Source of the DNA: Candidatus Bathyarchaeota archaeon
GTDB lineage: Archaea > Asgardarchaeota > Lokiarchaeia > Sigyniarchaeales > Sigyniarchaeaceae
NCBI GenBank assembly: GCA_014729935.1
Contig: WJJB01000053.1
Span: forward strand, 1-20,216
DNA length: 20,216 nt
Reading direction: 5' to 3'
The notes beneath the pieces were generated by a model that ran no database searches, was not told where the DNA came from, and saw only the letters and a list, made by a program, of their open reading frames with translations. The stretch's first letter is position 1; each line of letters begins with the position of its first letter. Of this stretch, positions 1 through 8,039 are shown in pieces. A program made the position numbers and the translations under genes.

Positions 1-186
1 GATGATGTAATATGTCTTCTTATCTTTCAGTATCTTCTTTATATCCATGAGTATCAAACATGCCTTGAATTGTATCACGAACGTGATTGATGTTATTAGA
101 ATGGTAGTAGATATGAATATTTTCGAATTTCACGGTATTGATGGAATGCATGAATCCCGCGTGCACGACTTTCACAATTTCAATGG

Positions 187-715
187 TTGGAAGGCAAGTT
201 CTGCATGGAATGGGCGTTTCTTGATGCACATGAACGCGAGGAAAACACCATCACGGGAAGACCAGTTAAACTTGGCAAGGTCCTTCCATTTCCAGTACCA
301 CTTCCCATAAGGACCATGGTTGATGTTCTATTAGGATATGAAAAAATATTTCCGATGTTTCCTGGGGCGAAACGTGGAGAAGTACCTATGGCGCTTCTGG
401 TTTAATTCCTCTTTCCATTCATCTTCTATTTCTTCCCTATCCATTCGCTCGAGTTGCGCGGTGCGGCGCATCTTGCGAATGGTGCCCGGATGTCTCATGT
501 ACGAGCGAAGACGTCTATGGCACAGGATCGCCTGGGCCATCGAGCGGAATGATTTTTGGATGAAACGATTGAGTTTCTCCCAAACGAAAGGTGACGTGGA
601 GCTCTTGTACATGCTCCACGATAAGTACAATGACCTCGTGGATGCCGATGGAACCACGGACGGCAAGCTGAAGCGAATCGCGGGAGACTTGGAAACCAAT
701 GATGGGAAAACCTAG
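187..715 (+). pseudogene. decayed IbrA-like (PAPS-reductase family) gene, C-terminal part
   Basis: The clearest part is the open stretch 338-715. Its last 75 residues contain a segment near residues 64-84 (RIAWAIERNDFW, then LSFSQTK) that resembles the C-terminal end of IbrA/DUF3440-type PAPS-reductase-like proteins as I remember them. The stop is 13 bases before the ATG of an IbrB-type gene, the order expected for an ibrA-ibrB pair. Upstream, the same frame is broken by TAA at 308-310 and TAG at 332-334. Residues that fit the family (AFLDAHE, then TITGRPVKL) lie in another frame around 210-275, so at least one frameshift is likely. The catalytic N-terminal half is not in view: it is either left of the window or lost. 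The family call rests on remembered motif similarity. A short unrelated ORF starting at 338 is the alternative. Confidence 0.42.
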
Positions 716-720
716 GTGAT
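714..720 (+). promoter_or_regulatory. ribosome binding site of the ParB-like gene
   Basis: AGGTGAT matches the anti-Shine-Dalgarno tail of the 16S gene in this window, whose 3' end reads GGATCACCTCCT. It lies 8 bases before the ATG at 729 and overlaps the stop of the upstream decayed gene, which fixes the start of the ParB-like gene. Confidence 0.65.
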
Positions 721-728
721 ATAACAAC

Positions 729-1469
729 ATGAAGGAACGAAAAAGAAAGCAAGGGTTCGATGCTAGTGCAATCAAGAACCAGGTAATCGATGAATTGAAG
801 AGTCTTGGAACCGGTGGAGAAGAAGGTATCATCAAAGGACTCAACAAGATAAGGGCGCAGTTGGCTCGATTGAGCCCCCTCGATGACCCGGTGGACTTAG
901 TCACGTGGGTTCCTCTCGACCAGGTACGCGCCAATGCCTACAATCCAAACATCGTGGCGCCCCCTGAGATGGAATTGCTGTACCAATCCATCAAGATCGA
1001 CGGGTACACCCAACCCATCGTCTGCTATCGTATGAAAGACGGCACCTACGAGGTCGTTGACGGGTTTCATCGCAATCGAATTGCAAAGGAACGAAAGGAC
1101 ATAAAGGAACGCGTTCGGGGACGCCTTCCCGTGGTGATCATTGATAAACCCCTTGAAGAACGCATGGCCAGCACGATCCGGCACAATCGTGCCAGGGGAA
1201 CACATCAGATCCGACCCATGTCCGAATTGGTGATGGAGCTGGCGCACATGGGCTGGGATGACAAGGAGATCGGGGAACAGCTCGGCATGGAACTAGACGA
1301 GGTGCTGCGCCTGAAGCAGATCTCTGGGCTCAAGAAAGCATACAAGGATCATGTCTTTTCAAAATCATGGGAGGAGTTCGAGCGAAGGCATTACAAGTCT
1401 ATAGTTGAGGGGGAAGAAAGGGCCGAGAAATTGGAAAAAACTAGGAAAGGCGAGAGTAAAGGCAATTGA
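729..1469 (+). CDS. ibrB: IbrB-like ParB N-terminal domain protein
   Basis: This 246-residue protein has a ParB/sulfiredoxin-like nucleotide-binding domain. Visible features are the entry segment NPNIVAPPEMELL near 72-84, the DGYTQPIV strand near 91-98, the signature box VVDGFHRNRIAKE at 109-121, and RHNRARGTHQ at 151-160. A helix-turn-helix-like segment (WDDKEIGEQLGMELDEVLRL) lies at 176-195. These match the IbrB family, described in E. coli as a regulator paired with IbrA, better than chromosomal ParB/Spo0J. The N-terminal 40 residues are basic and probably helical; the C-terminal tail after 215 is charged. A strong ribosome binding site supports the start. An intact IbrB beside a broken IbrA suggests an imported accessory pair that is decaying. 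The molecular function of IbrB is not well established; DNA binding and transcription control are inferred. Confidence 0.75.
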   Translation: MKERKRKQGFDASAIKNQVIDELKSLGTGGEEGIIKGLNKIRAQLARLSPLDDPVDLVTWVPLDQVRANAYNPNIVAPPEMELLYQSIKIDGYTQPIVCYRMKDGTYEVVDGFHRNRIAKERKDIKERVRGRLPVVIIDKPLEERMASTIRHNRARGTHQIRPMSELVMELAHMGWDDKEIGEQLGMELDEVLRLKQISGLKKAYKDHVFSKSWEEFERRHYKSIVEGEERAEKLEKTRKGESKGN

Positions 1470-1959
1470 TTCCAAGAAGAAATCTCGCCAATCCCCCAGT
1501 CCAAGCTCCAGTGCAGAGCCATCCGCGATTCATCCCACGGCTGGCAAAACCGCTTGGGATCCCAACTTTTCAACCACCCTCCATTCATTTCACGCTCATC
1601 TCACTTAACTGATTTTCATTTCCATGGAAATTGATATTAGGGAAAAAATGCGCTAATCTACCAAGAATTTTTGCAGGAAGAGATGGTCTAGTCTCCACGA
1701 TCCACGCGCGATCTTGGAAATACCTACCCAAAATGCATCCCGGCGCATAAATGCCCGGTGCAGTGCACGTGCGTGATGCCGGCGGCGTACCCTGCCATCA
1801 TGATGCCGTGGCTCGCCTTAGCGTGCTGCTGCCGCGCGAAGACCATCCCGGCACCCCAACGGGTACCAAGACTACCTCGCGAATTTCAAATGTAATAATG
1901 GGAGCGGGGGAAGCTTGCGCTTCCCCAAGCCCCCGGCGCCCCTTGGGGGCGCCTGGTTC
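1470..1959. other. gene-free spacer between converging ParB-like gene and 16S rRNA
   Basis: I see no convincing gene or tRNA here. It holds a 12-base palindrome TTTCCATGGAAA at 1619-1630 and a run of five T at 1668-1672 that could end the plus-strand transcript. Six A at 1643-1648 are six T on the minus strand and could end the rRNA transcript. The two hairpins next to the 16S 3' end are listed separately. The short open frames in this stretch look like chance. Confidence 0.6.
1907..1953 (-). repeat. two tandem GC-rich hairpins in the 16S trailer
   Basis: Two perfect 8-bp stems stand in a row just beyond the mature 16S 3' end. The first is GGGGAAGC (1907-1914) with GCTTCCCC (1919-1926), loop of 4. 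The second is GGCGCCCC (1935-1942) with GGGGCGCC (1946-1953), loop of 3. No T-run follows on the minus strand, so a role in pre-rRNA processing or protection fits better than a simple terminator. That role is inferred. Confidence 0.6.
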
Positions 1960-3459
1960 AGGAGGTGATCCAGCCGCAGCTTCAGCTACGGCTACCTTGT
2001 TACGACTTCTTCCTACTTGCAACCCCAAGGATCGACATGCCCCAGTATTGGAGCTCGCCTCTCCCCGGAATCACTCGCATGAAGCGACGGGCGGTGTGTG
2101 CAAGGAATAGAGACACATTCGCCGCATGATGATGACATGCGACTACTAGGGATTCCAAGTTCATGAGGGCGAGTTGCAGCCCACAATCCCAACTGAGACA
2201 GGCTTTCGAGATTAGCGTCGTCTCTCGACGTAGCAGCCCATTGTACCTGCCTTTGCAGCCCGCGTGTGGCCCAGGTGGATTCGGAGCATACTGACCTACC
2301 GTGGCCCGTTCTTTCATCCGCTTTAGCAGCGGCAATCCCGCTAATGTGCCCGGAGCGTCATAACGCCAACGGTTGCAATTAGCGGCACGGGTTTCGTTCG
2401 TTGCTTGACTTAACAAGACACCTCGCGGCACGAACTGGCGATGGCCATGCACTACCTCTTAGCCAGTCAGGAAAGATCGTCAGTCTGTCCTTCATTCAGC
2501 TATCGCCCCTGGTAAGTTTCCCGGCGTTGAGTCCAATTAAACCGCAGGCTTCACCCCTTGTGGTATTCCCCCGTCAATTCCTTTAAGTTTCAACCTTGCG
2601 ATCGTACTTCCCAAGCGGCCCGTTTAACGCTTTCGCTGCAGCACGGCGCTAGCTCTTGGCTAGTGCCACACTTAACGGGCATCGTTTACAGCCTGGACTA
2701 CCGGGGTATCTAATCCCGTTCGCTACCCAGGCTTTCACCCATGACGGTCGGACGCGTTCTAGCAGCGCGCTTTCGCCACCGGTGGTCCCCATGGGATTAT
2801 CGCATTTCACCGCTACCCCATGGGTACCCGCTGCCTCTCCCGCTCCCAAGCCTTGTAGTATCCCCAGCCTGCCACGGGTTGAGCACGTGGATTTAACCGG
2901 GGACTTGCGAGGCCCGCTACGGGTGCTTTAAGCTCAATAAAAGTCCTGAACACTTGAAGAGCTGGTTTTACCGCGGCGGCTGGCACCAGCCTTGCCCTCT
3001 CCTTTCTTGCGAGACGTTGTAGATCTCGCCACAGCCGTCTTTTTTAGAGTCGGCACTCGGAGTGGCCCCATCCCGCTTCCGCGGATTGTGGAGTTTTCTC
3101 GCCTGCTGCACCCCGTAGGGCTTAGGCCATTGTTTCAGTGCCTATCTCCCGGCTCCCACTTACATGGCCGGTACCGATCAAAGCCACGGTGGGCCGTTAC
3201 CCCGCCGTCTAGCATGATCGGCCGCGGAGTCATCCTGTGGCGGTTGCACGGTTAGGCGTGTTCCTTTCAGCGAGGCACCATTCCAGGCCACCTCGTATAT
3301 CCCCCATTATTCCCAGTTTCCCGGGGGTATTGGGGACCACAGGGCAGATTCTCCACGTGTTACTGAGCCGTATGCCAAGATCGACCATTTTCGATCTTTC
3401 AACTTGCATGGCTTAGTACCACTCCGATAGCATTCAGGTCTGGCAGGATCAACCAGAGT
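1960..3459 (-). rRNA. rrs: 16S ribosomal RNA
   Basis: On the minus strand the gene opens with ACTCTGGTTGATCCTGCC near 3459 and ends with GGATCACCTCCT at 1960, about 1500 nt in all. Conserved blocks can be read in order: the 519 region (TTACCGCGGCGGCTGGCAC on the plus strand near 2970), the 806 region (GGACTACCGGGGTATCTAAT near 2695), the 926 region, the 1391 region (GACGGGCGGTGTGTGCAAGG near 2087) and the 1492 region (TACGGCTACCTTGTTACGAC near 1987). The signatures are archaeal. I noticed no intron. No tRNA, 23S or 5S gene follows; the next gene converges on it, so the rRNA genes are unlinked. Flanks at 1865-1881 and 3465-3482 could pair imperfectly to start a processing stem, but this is weak. 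The ends are good to within a few bases. Confidence 0.97.
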
Positions 3460-4802
3460 TATCTCGCGTGGTCAGGCATGGTTCGTTTTCGATTCAAAGT
3501 CTAAAACGATGTAGTTTCAAGCTTGGACCGAGCCATTTCACGCGTGAGAAGCACCGCCGGGGGCAAGCATTGATCCCGCGACGCTTCCATTTACCAGCAC
3601 CACCACCATCAAGTTCCCATGGCCTCGTTGCGTCACTGCTTCACCGTCTAAGGGTGTCATGTGCCACGAACCGAGCACCTGGAAAATCAGGTAGATGACG
3701 AGTGGTGCACAATTTCCTCCATCCTGCGAGCACGATTACGATGTTCACGCGTTGGTGCGTGTATTAATCAATTCAAGGTCAAAACATGCTGGAATCCAGG
3801 TACGGGGAACACGCTCGTGATGATCTATCATGAGAGTAGTGTTCATTTCGTGACGTGCTGTATTGCCTGGTGATGGCTGTCTGTCTCCGCTTCGTTGTTG
3901 CATTGCCCTGTCGTCGGTCATTCACGCCATTGTGGCGTGTCCCATGGGCAGGTAACCCCTCTCGCCAGTGGCAAGATAGGTAACCTTGCGTGTCGTCGTT
4001 GGTTCATGTCGTGTTGTTGTACCGTGGTACAAGTCTTCACGACCAGCCTTCGCCCGGCCAAGCTAGCACGGGTGAGCTCTTGCATCATGTGGTGGGTATA
4101 CATTGCCAAGGTTGGCGGTATTGCTGCCAGCACCGAGCGGATCCACGTTGTCGCGCTTGCGACATGTGATATCGCGCTCAATCGTGCCTGCACCAGATTG
4201 CATTGCGTCCTGGTATGCATGTTTCGTGTATTACGAGTTTTCGTTCTTGCTATCGCTTATTTCCAAGATCGCGCATGACAAATGGAGCCAATGCAGTTAG
4301 GAAGGAGAAAAATCCGGGGTAACTCATCTTAACCGATCAATGATTAACCATTGATTCGGCCAATGGGTGATCCGAACCTGTTCAGTGCCGGCACGTGGTG
4401 GCGTCATCCCGTTACCCTGCAAGCGTGCTAGGGGAACCCGTGAATCGAAATACATCGACCATGGACCCTTGAAAGCACTTTGCTTCGGGTAACGGACCAC
4501 TGAAGCCCCGGCCGATCGTGTCCGCGATCCCTGCAAAATCAATTGCCGGCATGCGGGTGAAGCGTGTCGGGGCCGTCCGGCGGCCCGGAACTCCTTGCTA
4601 GGTTTTCCATTCCGGCCATGCGTTTTCACACGGTTCCAAGTGTGACCCGCGAAATTTTCGAGTTGAATGGGACTATCATGTTTCAAGTCACCGATTCTCG
4701 CACGTTTCACGGGACACGGTCTCGAGTGCCGGTGCGGTTGGACTCGACATTCCTTCAACGCATGAGCCATTCTGGCATTGCTCGGGAGTGTAACGTTTGT
4801 CC

Positions 4803-4861
4803 GCACCGCGTGGTGGCAAGACCGGGGTGCATCCGTCGACCCTTGCCGGGTCGACCGGTGC
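4803..4861. repeat. nested inverted repeat, possible RNA structure
   Basis: GTCGACCC (4835-4842) pairs perfectly with GGGTCGAC (4848-4855) around a 5-base loop. Directly outside, GCACCG (4803-4808) pairs with CGGTGC (4856-4861), giving a stacked two-helix arrangement with an extra 26-base arm. This is the strongest local fold in the gene-free region. The strand and function are unknown. Confidence 0.4.
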
Positions 4862-4879
4862 AAGTTATACAAGCAACTC

Positions 4880-4890
4880 GCTAATTTAAG
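4880..4890 (-). promoter_or_regulatory. candidate TATA box for a minus-strand transcript
   Basis: The minus strand reads TACTTAAATTAGC, an archaeal TATA-like box placed just ahead of the hairpin-rich block 4861-4320. A T-rich stretch (GGATTTTTCTCC on the minus strand, near 4305-4316) lies at the other end of that block. The pairing of the two as promoter and terminator is inference. Confidence 0.25.
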
Positions 4891-5097
4891 TATTGCCGGG
4901 GTCCCCTTAAGTTCATTCGCAAGTCTTCATGCAATCAAGAATCCAATGGTAGATGAGGTAGGATCTCATGGTATGCTTGGACTTGAACAGTGAGTGTACC
5001 ACCATTTTCTTGGAAGAACGGGTGTGGACGGTATTGATGTCGCATCAGGCTTGCTGGAAAGCGCTGCTATTGGGTTGCTTGAGCAAAAAACTCGTTG

Positions 5098-5106
5098 AAT
5101 ATAAAT
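5098..5106 (-). promoter_or_regulatory. candidate TATA box upstream of 16S or a leader RNA
   Basis: The minus strand reads ATTTATATT, close to the archaeal TATA consensus. It is the best TATA-like match I found upstream of the 16S gene, but it lies about 1.6 kb from the mature 5' end. It would serve the rRNA only if the leader is very long. A true promoter closer to 3460 may have been missed. Confidence 0.2.
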
Positions 5107-5472
5107 GCATTGCCATGCTACCGGAAGTATTGTTCTCGTTCTTCCAGCCAGCATTTCCAGATCCATCGTTTGCAGCCCAGCATCTTGAAAAATTAATCCG
5201 CTGTTACTGCTTTCGAGTAGATGAGTATCGTCACGGCTTGTTTGACGAAAACTGATAATCTTGGATGCACATTCATTAAAAAATAGGCGGATACAATCGA
5301 ATAACTGAACTGGCGAAATTCATCCAGCAGCTGAACTGAAAGGACTGGTTTTCTTTTGCAAAAAAGGATAAATGCACGCGAGATTTTTCCAATATAATGG
5401 CGGTTGGCATGTAGCGGGATAGTGTGGTACATGACAACAAGGAAACCCCGCGGTCAAGAATGGTGCATAAGA

Positions 5473-6804
5473 ATGGCTAAAGTATTGTACCTTGTACTTC
5501 ACGAATTCCCCAAGCTGTCAGAAACATTTATCTTGCGAGAAATTGTCGAGCTCCACGAACATGGACATGATGTACGAGTGATTGCTCTCCATGAATCTAA
5601 ATTATCTATGCATCATGAGGAATTCAATCGCCTTCCCCGGGAAAGCGTGATCTACCTTTTCGGGAAGAATGCATCAATTTCCAAGATGAAACAGGCAACG
5701 CATTTTATTTCATGGTTTTTTAGATCCAGGGGAGGCATCTCCTTGAAAAAAATAACCCGAACGATATTAACCCCCCGGTTTCTAGGCATACCTTCTAATC
5801 CTGCGCGCAAGATATACGATTTAATGGTATTATCTAAACTGATTAACGCTTTCATTTTATTGAAGAGAATGGGATTCATTCCAAATCGTATCCATGCACA
5901 TTTTCTTGGTACCTCATCTAAATTTGCATACTACTTGGAACCAGCTTTTAACGTGCCATACTCATTAACCGTTCACGCCGTGGATATATTCACATTACCC
6001 GGTAATTCCATTTCCCGTAGGATGATATTTCAAGAAAGAAAGCATATCTTGGAGAATGCAAAGGAGATAATCGCTATATCTAATTACAATAAACGGTTTC
6101 TCCGGCAACATTACGACATCGATCCTGGTAAAATACGGATAGTGCATTGTGGGATTAAACCACTTGACTTTTCCATGAAACGGGAGCATGAACCTATCCA
6201 CCCACGGGAGAGAGGAGCGAGAACCAAGAAAGAAAGCAGAAGGTCCATCAATATCCTATCAGTTGGCCGTTTGATCGAGAAGAAAGGGCATTTGCTATCC
6301 ATCGAAGCCATGAAAACTATCTGCAACCAGTATCCTTCTCTTGATATTCACTTCGATATCGTTGGTGATGGTCCACAAAGAGAAAACGTCCTTTGGACAA
6401 TCAAGAAGCATGAAATGGAGTTCATTACCGAGCTACACTCGAATATCACGGATCAACAATTGAATGAATTGCTCGCTAATGCTGATATATTCATTCTTGC
6501 ATCAAAACGAGCTCCAGATGGGGATATGGATGGCATTCCGGTTAGCCTGATGGAAGCCATGGCATCTGGCGTGATCTGCATTTCAACTCGCATTTCTGGT
6601 ATTCCCGAATTGATTAAAGATGGAGTGACTGGATTCTTGGCAATACCGGATGATGTAGGGAGCTTGGTCAACAAGATATCACAAGCGATCGAGGCTATCG
6701 ATGAATGGTCCACAATCTGCCAAGCTGCACGCAACCATATCGAGCAGCATTTTAACATCGGTAAGGAAGCAATTAAGTTAGTGAATGGGTTTGAGAGAGA
6801 TTAG
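5473..6804 (+). CDS. GT4-family glycosyltransferase
   Basis: From the ATG at 5473 this is 443 residues with a GT-B fold of family GT4. It opens with a Rossmann strand (AKVLYLVLHEFPKLSETFI), the start usual for exopolysaccharide transferases of the WcaL type. An IHAHF segment lies near 140-144. The nucleotide-sugar half shows SVGRLIEKKG at 263-272, VGDGP at 297-301, DGDMDGIPVSLMEAMASG at 349-366 with the Glu of the donor-sugar motif, and GIPELI at 376-381. A start at TTG 5404 or ATG 5431 would add unlikely residues, so 5473 is preferred. It probably adds a sugar to a surface glycan or a lipid-linked oligosaccharide on the cytosolic face; the substrates are not deducible. No other glycan gene is in view. 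The stop abuts the left end of a transposon relic. Confidence 0.85.
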   Translation: MAKVLYLVLHEFPKLSETFILREIVELHEHGHDVRVIALHESKLSMHHEEFNRLPRESVIYLFGKNASISKMKQATHFISWFFRSRGGISLKKITRTILTPRFLGIPSNPARKIYDLMVLSKLINAFILLKRMGFIPNRIHAHFLGTSSKFAYYLEPAFNVPYSLTVHAVDIFTLPGNSISRRMIFQERKHILENAKEIIAISNYNKRFLRQHYDIDPGKIRIVHCGIKPLDFSMKREHEPIHPRERGARTKKESRRSINILSVGRLIEKKGHLLSIEAMKTICNQYPSLDIHFDIVGDGPQRENVLWTIKKHEMEFITELHSNITDQQLNELLANADIFILASKRAPDGDMDGIPVSLMEAMASGVICISTRISGIPELIKDGVTGFLAIPDDVGSLVNKISQAIEAIDEWSTICQAARNHIEQHFNIGKEAIKLVNGFERD

Positions 6805-7335
6805 TCCCGCAGGCATCTAACTTGATTCAACTTCTATCAGTTTCGCGAGAGAAAACCCTCCCCGTTAGTTAGGTGCGGGATGAATTTCGCATCTCCGTTC
6901 AGGAATTCGACGGTCTCCCTCCCTTTTCAAGAAATGGCTTCGATGGCTAGGGAAGCGCTCCTCAACCACGCCGTGAAGGTGCGCATATGGCTCAACGCGG
7001 CGCAAGAAGCGTTGCTTGCCAAGACGCTTGGCTGCAAGCGGTGGATATGGAATCCCTGGCTGGAAGATTAGACGGCGAGGGAATAGGAATCCTTCGAGGA
7101 GAACGAAATTTCACCATCATCACTACATCCACCGGGGGAACCGGGGAAATCACGCTCCTGGAGGTCCTGCAATGCGGGTCAACACGATCGCGGTGATCGA
7201 TTAAGGGAGAATCCACACCATTAAGACACCCGTTAGTGGAAATTGGAACCAAAACAAGGAGAAAGTTAAGGATTTTGTAGTTCATTGAACTACCACGCCC
7301 TAACTAACTAAACGGGCGGTTTTCTCTCGCGAGAC
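6805..7335 (+). mobile_element. decayed TnpB-carrying transposon with inverted ends
   Basis: The element is bounded by the 15-bp perfect inverted repeat TCGCGAGAGAAAACC (6843-6857 and, inverted, 7318-7332). The match continues imperfectly inward through a GTTAGTTAG block to about 40 bp. Outside the left repeat, 6805-6821 pairs with 6864-6880 at 13 of 17 positions, an imperfect palindrome of the kind found at IS200/IS605-family ends. Near the right end are a perfect hairpin GTAGTTC/GAACTAC (7277-7293) and CGCCC/GGGCG (7296-7318). Only TnpB remnants lie inside. The total is about 0.5 kb, so it is a non-autonomous derivative. No clear target duplication was found. The left end starts directly at the stop of the glycosyltransferase. 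Confidence 0.6.
6880..7200 (+). pseudogene. tnpB: internally deleted TnpB remnant
   Basis: Reading from 6880, residues about 31-63 (AVKVRIWLNAAQEALLAKTL, then GCKRWIWNPWLE) match the N-terminal start of TnpB/OrfB proteins, where a KFRIYPN-like strand and a G-C-R-W/N block are typical. The frame stops at 7071. In another frame, 7072-7196 gives GIGILRGER, then TSTGGTGEITLLE, which resembles the tail of TnpB after its last catalytic Asp. About 300 residues between them, including the zinc finger and most of the RuvC core, are gone. It cannot be active. The N-terminal match is good; the C-terminal match is weaker. Confidence 0.55.
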
Positions 7336-7348
7336 CGGATAAATCCTT

Positions 7349-7987
7349 CTATTGAAACTTCAGTTGTAAATCCAAGGAGAATCGTGCCATGCTTGAAAGC
7401 AAGGCTCGCTGTTCCCACTCATGCAAATCATATCTTTCTTCCATGACATCGAATACCCCAACTTCCTCATCGAGAACAAGTGAAAGGGCCGAATTATCAA
7501 TAATTATTTTCTCCCCCTTGGTAATTTTCGCCAGGGGCTCTAGCATCTCTAGATCAAGTGTTTTTTGGAACCTGTCCCAGCTGTTTCCAAGATCGGAATT
7601 ATCGCCTTCTATGATCAATACCAGGATAACCCCGTGAAGAAAAGATCCATCTTCATTCATGCCTTCGGGAATGGCATGCGTTTGGATATCATGTACCTGC
7701 GTCGTGCACGTTAGATGCGCGATCATGTCAAGAGCAGGCACATTTGAAGCTTTTATCTGCCTAACAAACCTATCCATGATAAAATGATGGATTGCAGCAT
7801 TCAATACTGTCTCGCTGTATACAACCTCTTTTCGAATGAAAACAGGGAGCACCCCATGGGCATCATGAAAGCGATTAGCCCATTCGAGCATGCTACCTTC
7901 TTTCGCACGAGCTTTTTCAATGAAAACCAACCTCGTAGAAAAGGTGGTGCCCGAGAACGTGAAGGATTGACCAGTAGTAACCGCCAC
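7349..7987 (-). CDS. Cgi121-like KEOPS subunit
   Basis: The protein has 212 residues from a GTG start. Residues 57-126 look like Cgi121/TPRKB: a start pattern like SETVLNAAIHHFI (58-70), then VRQIKASNVPALDMIAHLT (75-93), the position of the usual E-I-L-L-Y block, then TTQVHDI (95-101), where the family has a R/K-Q-I turn, and a hydrophobic strand VILVLII (120-126). The tail ending in a leucine-rich ALLSSMARFSLDL also fits. Cgi121 binds tRNA and Bud32 within KEOPS, which makes t6A37. The usual archaeal length is about 150; here about 60 extra residues are spread over the N-terminus and the 128-190 region. Pcc1, another KEOPS subunit, lies 6 kb away. The call rests on pattern only. It starts 52 bp from the divergent ZPR1 gene. 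Confidence 0.5.
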   Translation of the reverse strand: MAVTTGQSFTFSGTTFSTRLVFIEKARAKEGSMLEWANRFHDAHGVLPVFIRKEVVYSETVLNAAIHHFIMDRFVRQIKASNVPALDMIAHLTCTTQVHDIQTHAIPEGMNEDGSFLHGVILVLIIEGDNSDLGNSWDRFQKTLDLEMLEPLAKITKGEKIIIDNSALSLVLDEEVGVFDVMEERYDLHEWEQRALLSSMARFSLDLQLKFQ

Positions 7988-8007
7988 GGGTATTGCATAT
8001 CAGGCAA

Positions 8008-8017
8008 ACTAATAAAA
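8008..8017 (+). promoter_or_regulatory. TATA box of ZPR1 gene
   Basis: ACTAATAAAA lies about 26 bases ahead of the GTG at 8040, so the transcript would begin at or next to the start codon (leaderless). No Shine-Dalgarno match precedes the GTG, which agrees. Confidence 0.4.
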
Positions 8018-8039
8018 CTCTTGCCATCCTGTCCCTCCC

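Larger units (their letters stand above)
3460..5403. other. 1.9-kb gene-free, hairpin-rich region upstream of 16S
   Basis: No recognisable gene or tRNA is present, although several open frames occur by chance. The region should hold the 16S leader and promoter. Perfect hairpins are dense: CACGCCA/TGGCGTG at 3923-3939, TTGTACC/GGTACAA at 4017-4032, TGTCGC/GCGACA near 4146-4161, and GTCGACCC/GGGTCGAC at 4835-4855. The part from about 4320 to 4870 is GC-rich and structured like an RNA gene, but I could not match it to RNase P RNA, SRP RNA or 5S. From about 4880 to 5255 the sequence reads as protein-like in two frames broken by stops, perhaps an eroded gene of unknown identity. Confidence 0.5.

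Noticed and set aside
331..699. 122-residue minus-strand frame opposite the IbrA relic
   Set aside because: The plus strand carries the IbrA C-terminal motif and precedes ibrB with a ribosome binding site; the antisense frame has no known motif, though its charged tail looks deceptively protein-like.
1751..2452. Open frames over the 16S 3' part
   Set aside because: They lie inside or beside the rRNA gene and have no protein-like pattern.
3895..4278. 127-residue plus-strand frame upstream of 16S
   Set aside because: Cys/Arg-rich composition, overlaps a minus-strand frame of similar length, no recognisable motif; the region is better explained by hairpins.
4320..4870. RNase P RNA, SRP RNA or 5S RNA
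   Set aside because: I looked on both strands for the conserved RNase P core (GAGGAAAGTC), the SRP helix 8 string (GGAAGGGAGCA) and the 5S core and found none.
4324..4872. 182-residue minus-strand frame
   Set aside because: Composition rich in Arg, His, Pro and Ser without hydrophobic pattern or motif; probably arises from GC-rich structured DNA.
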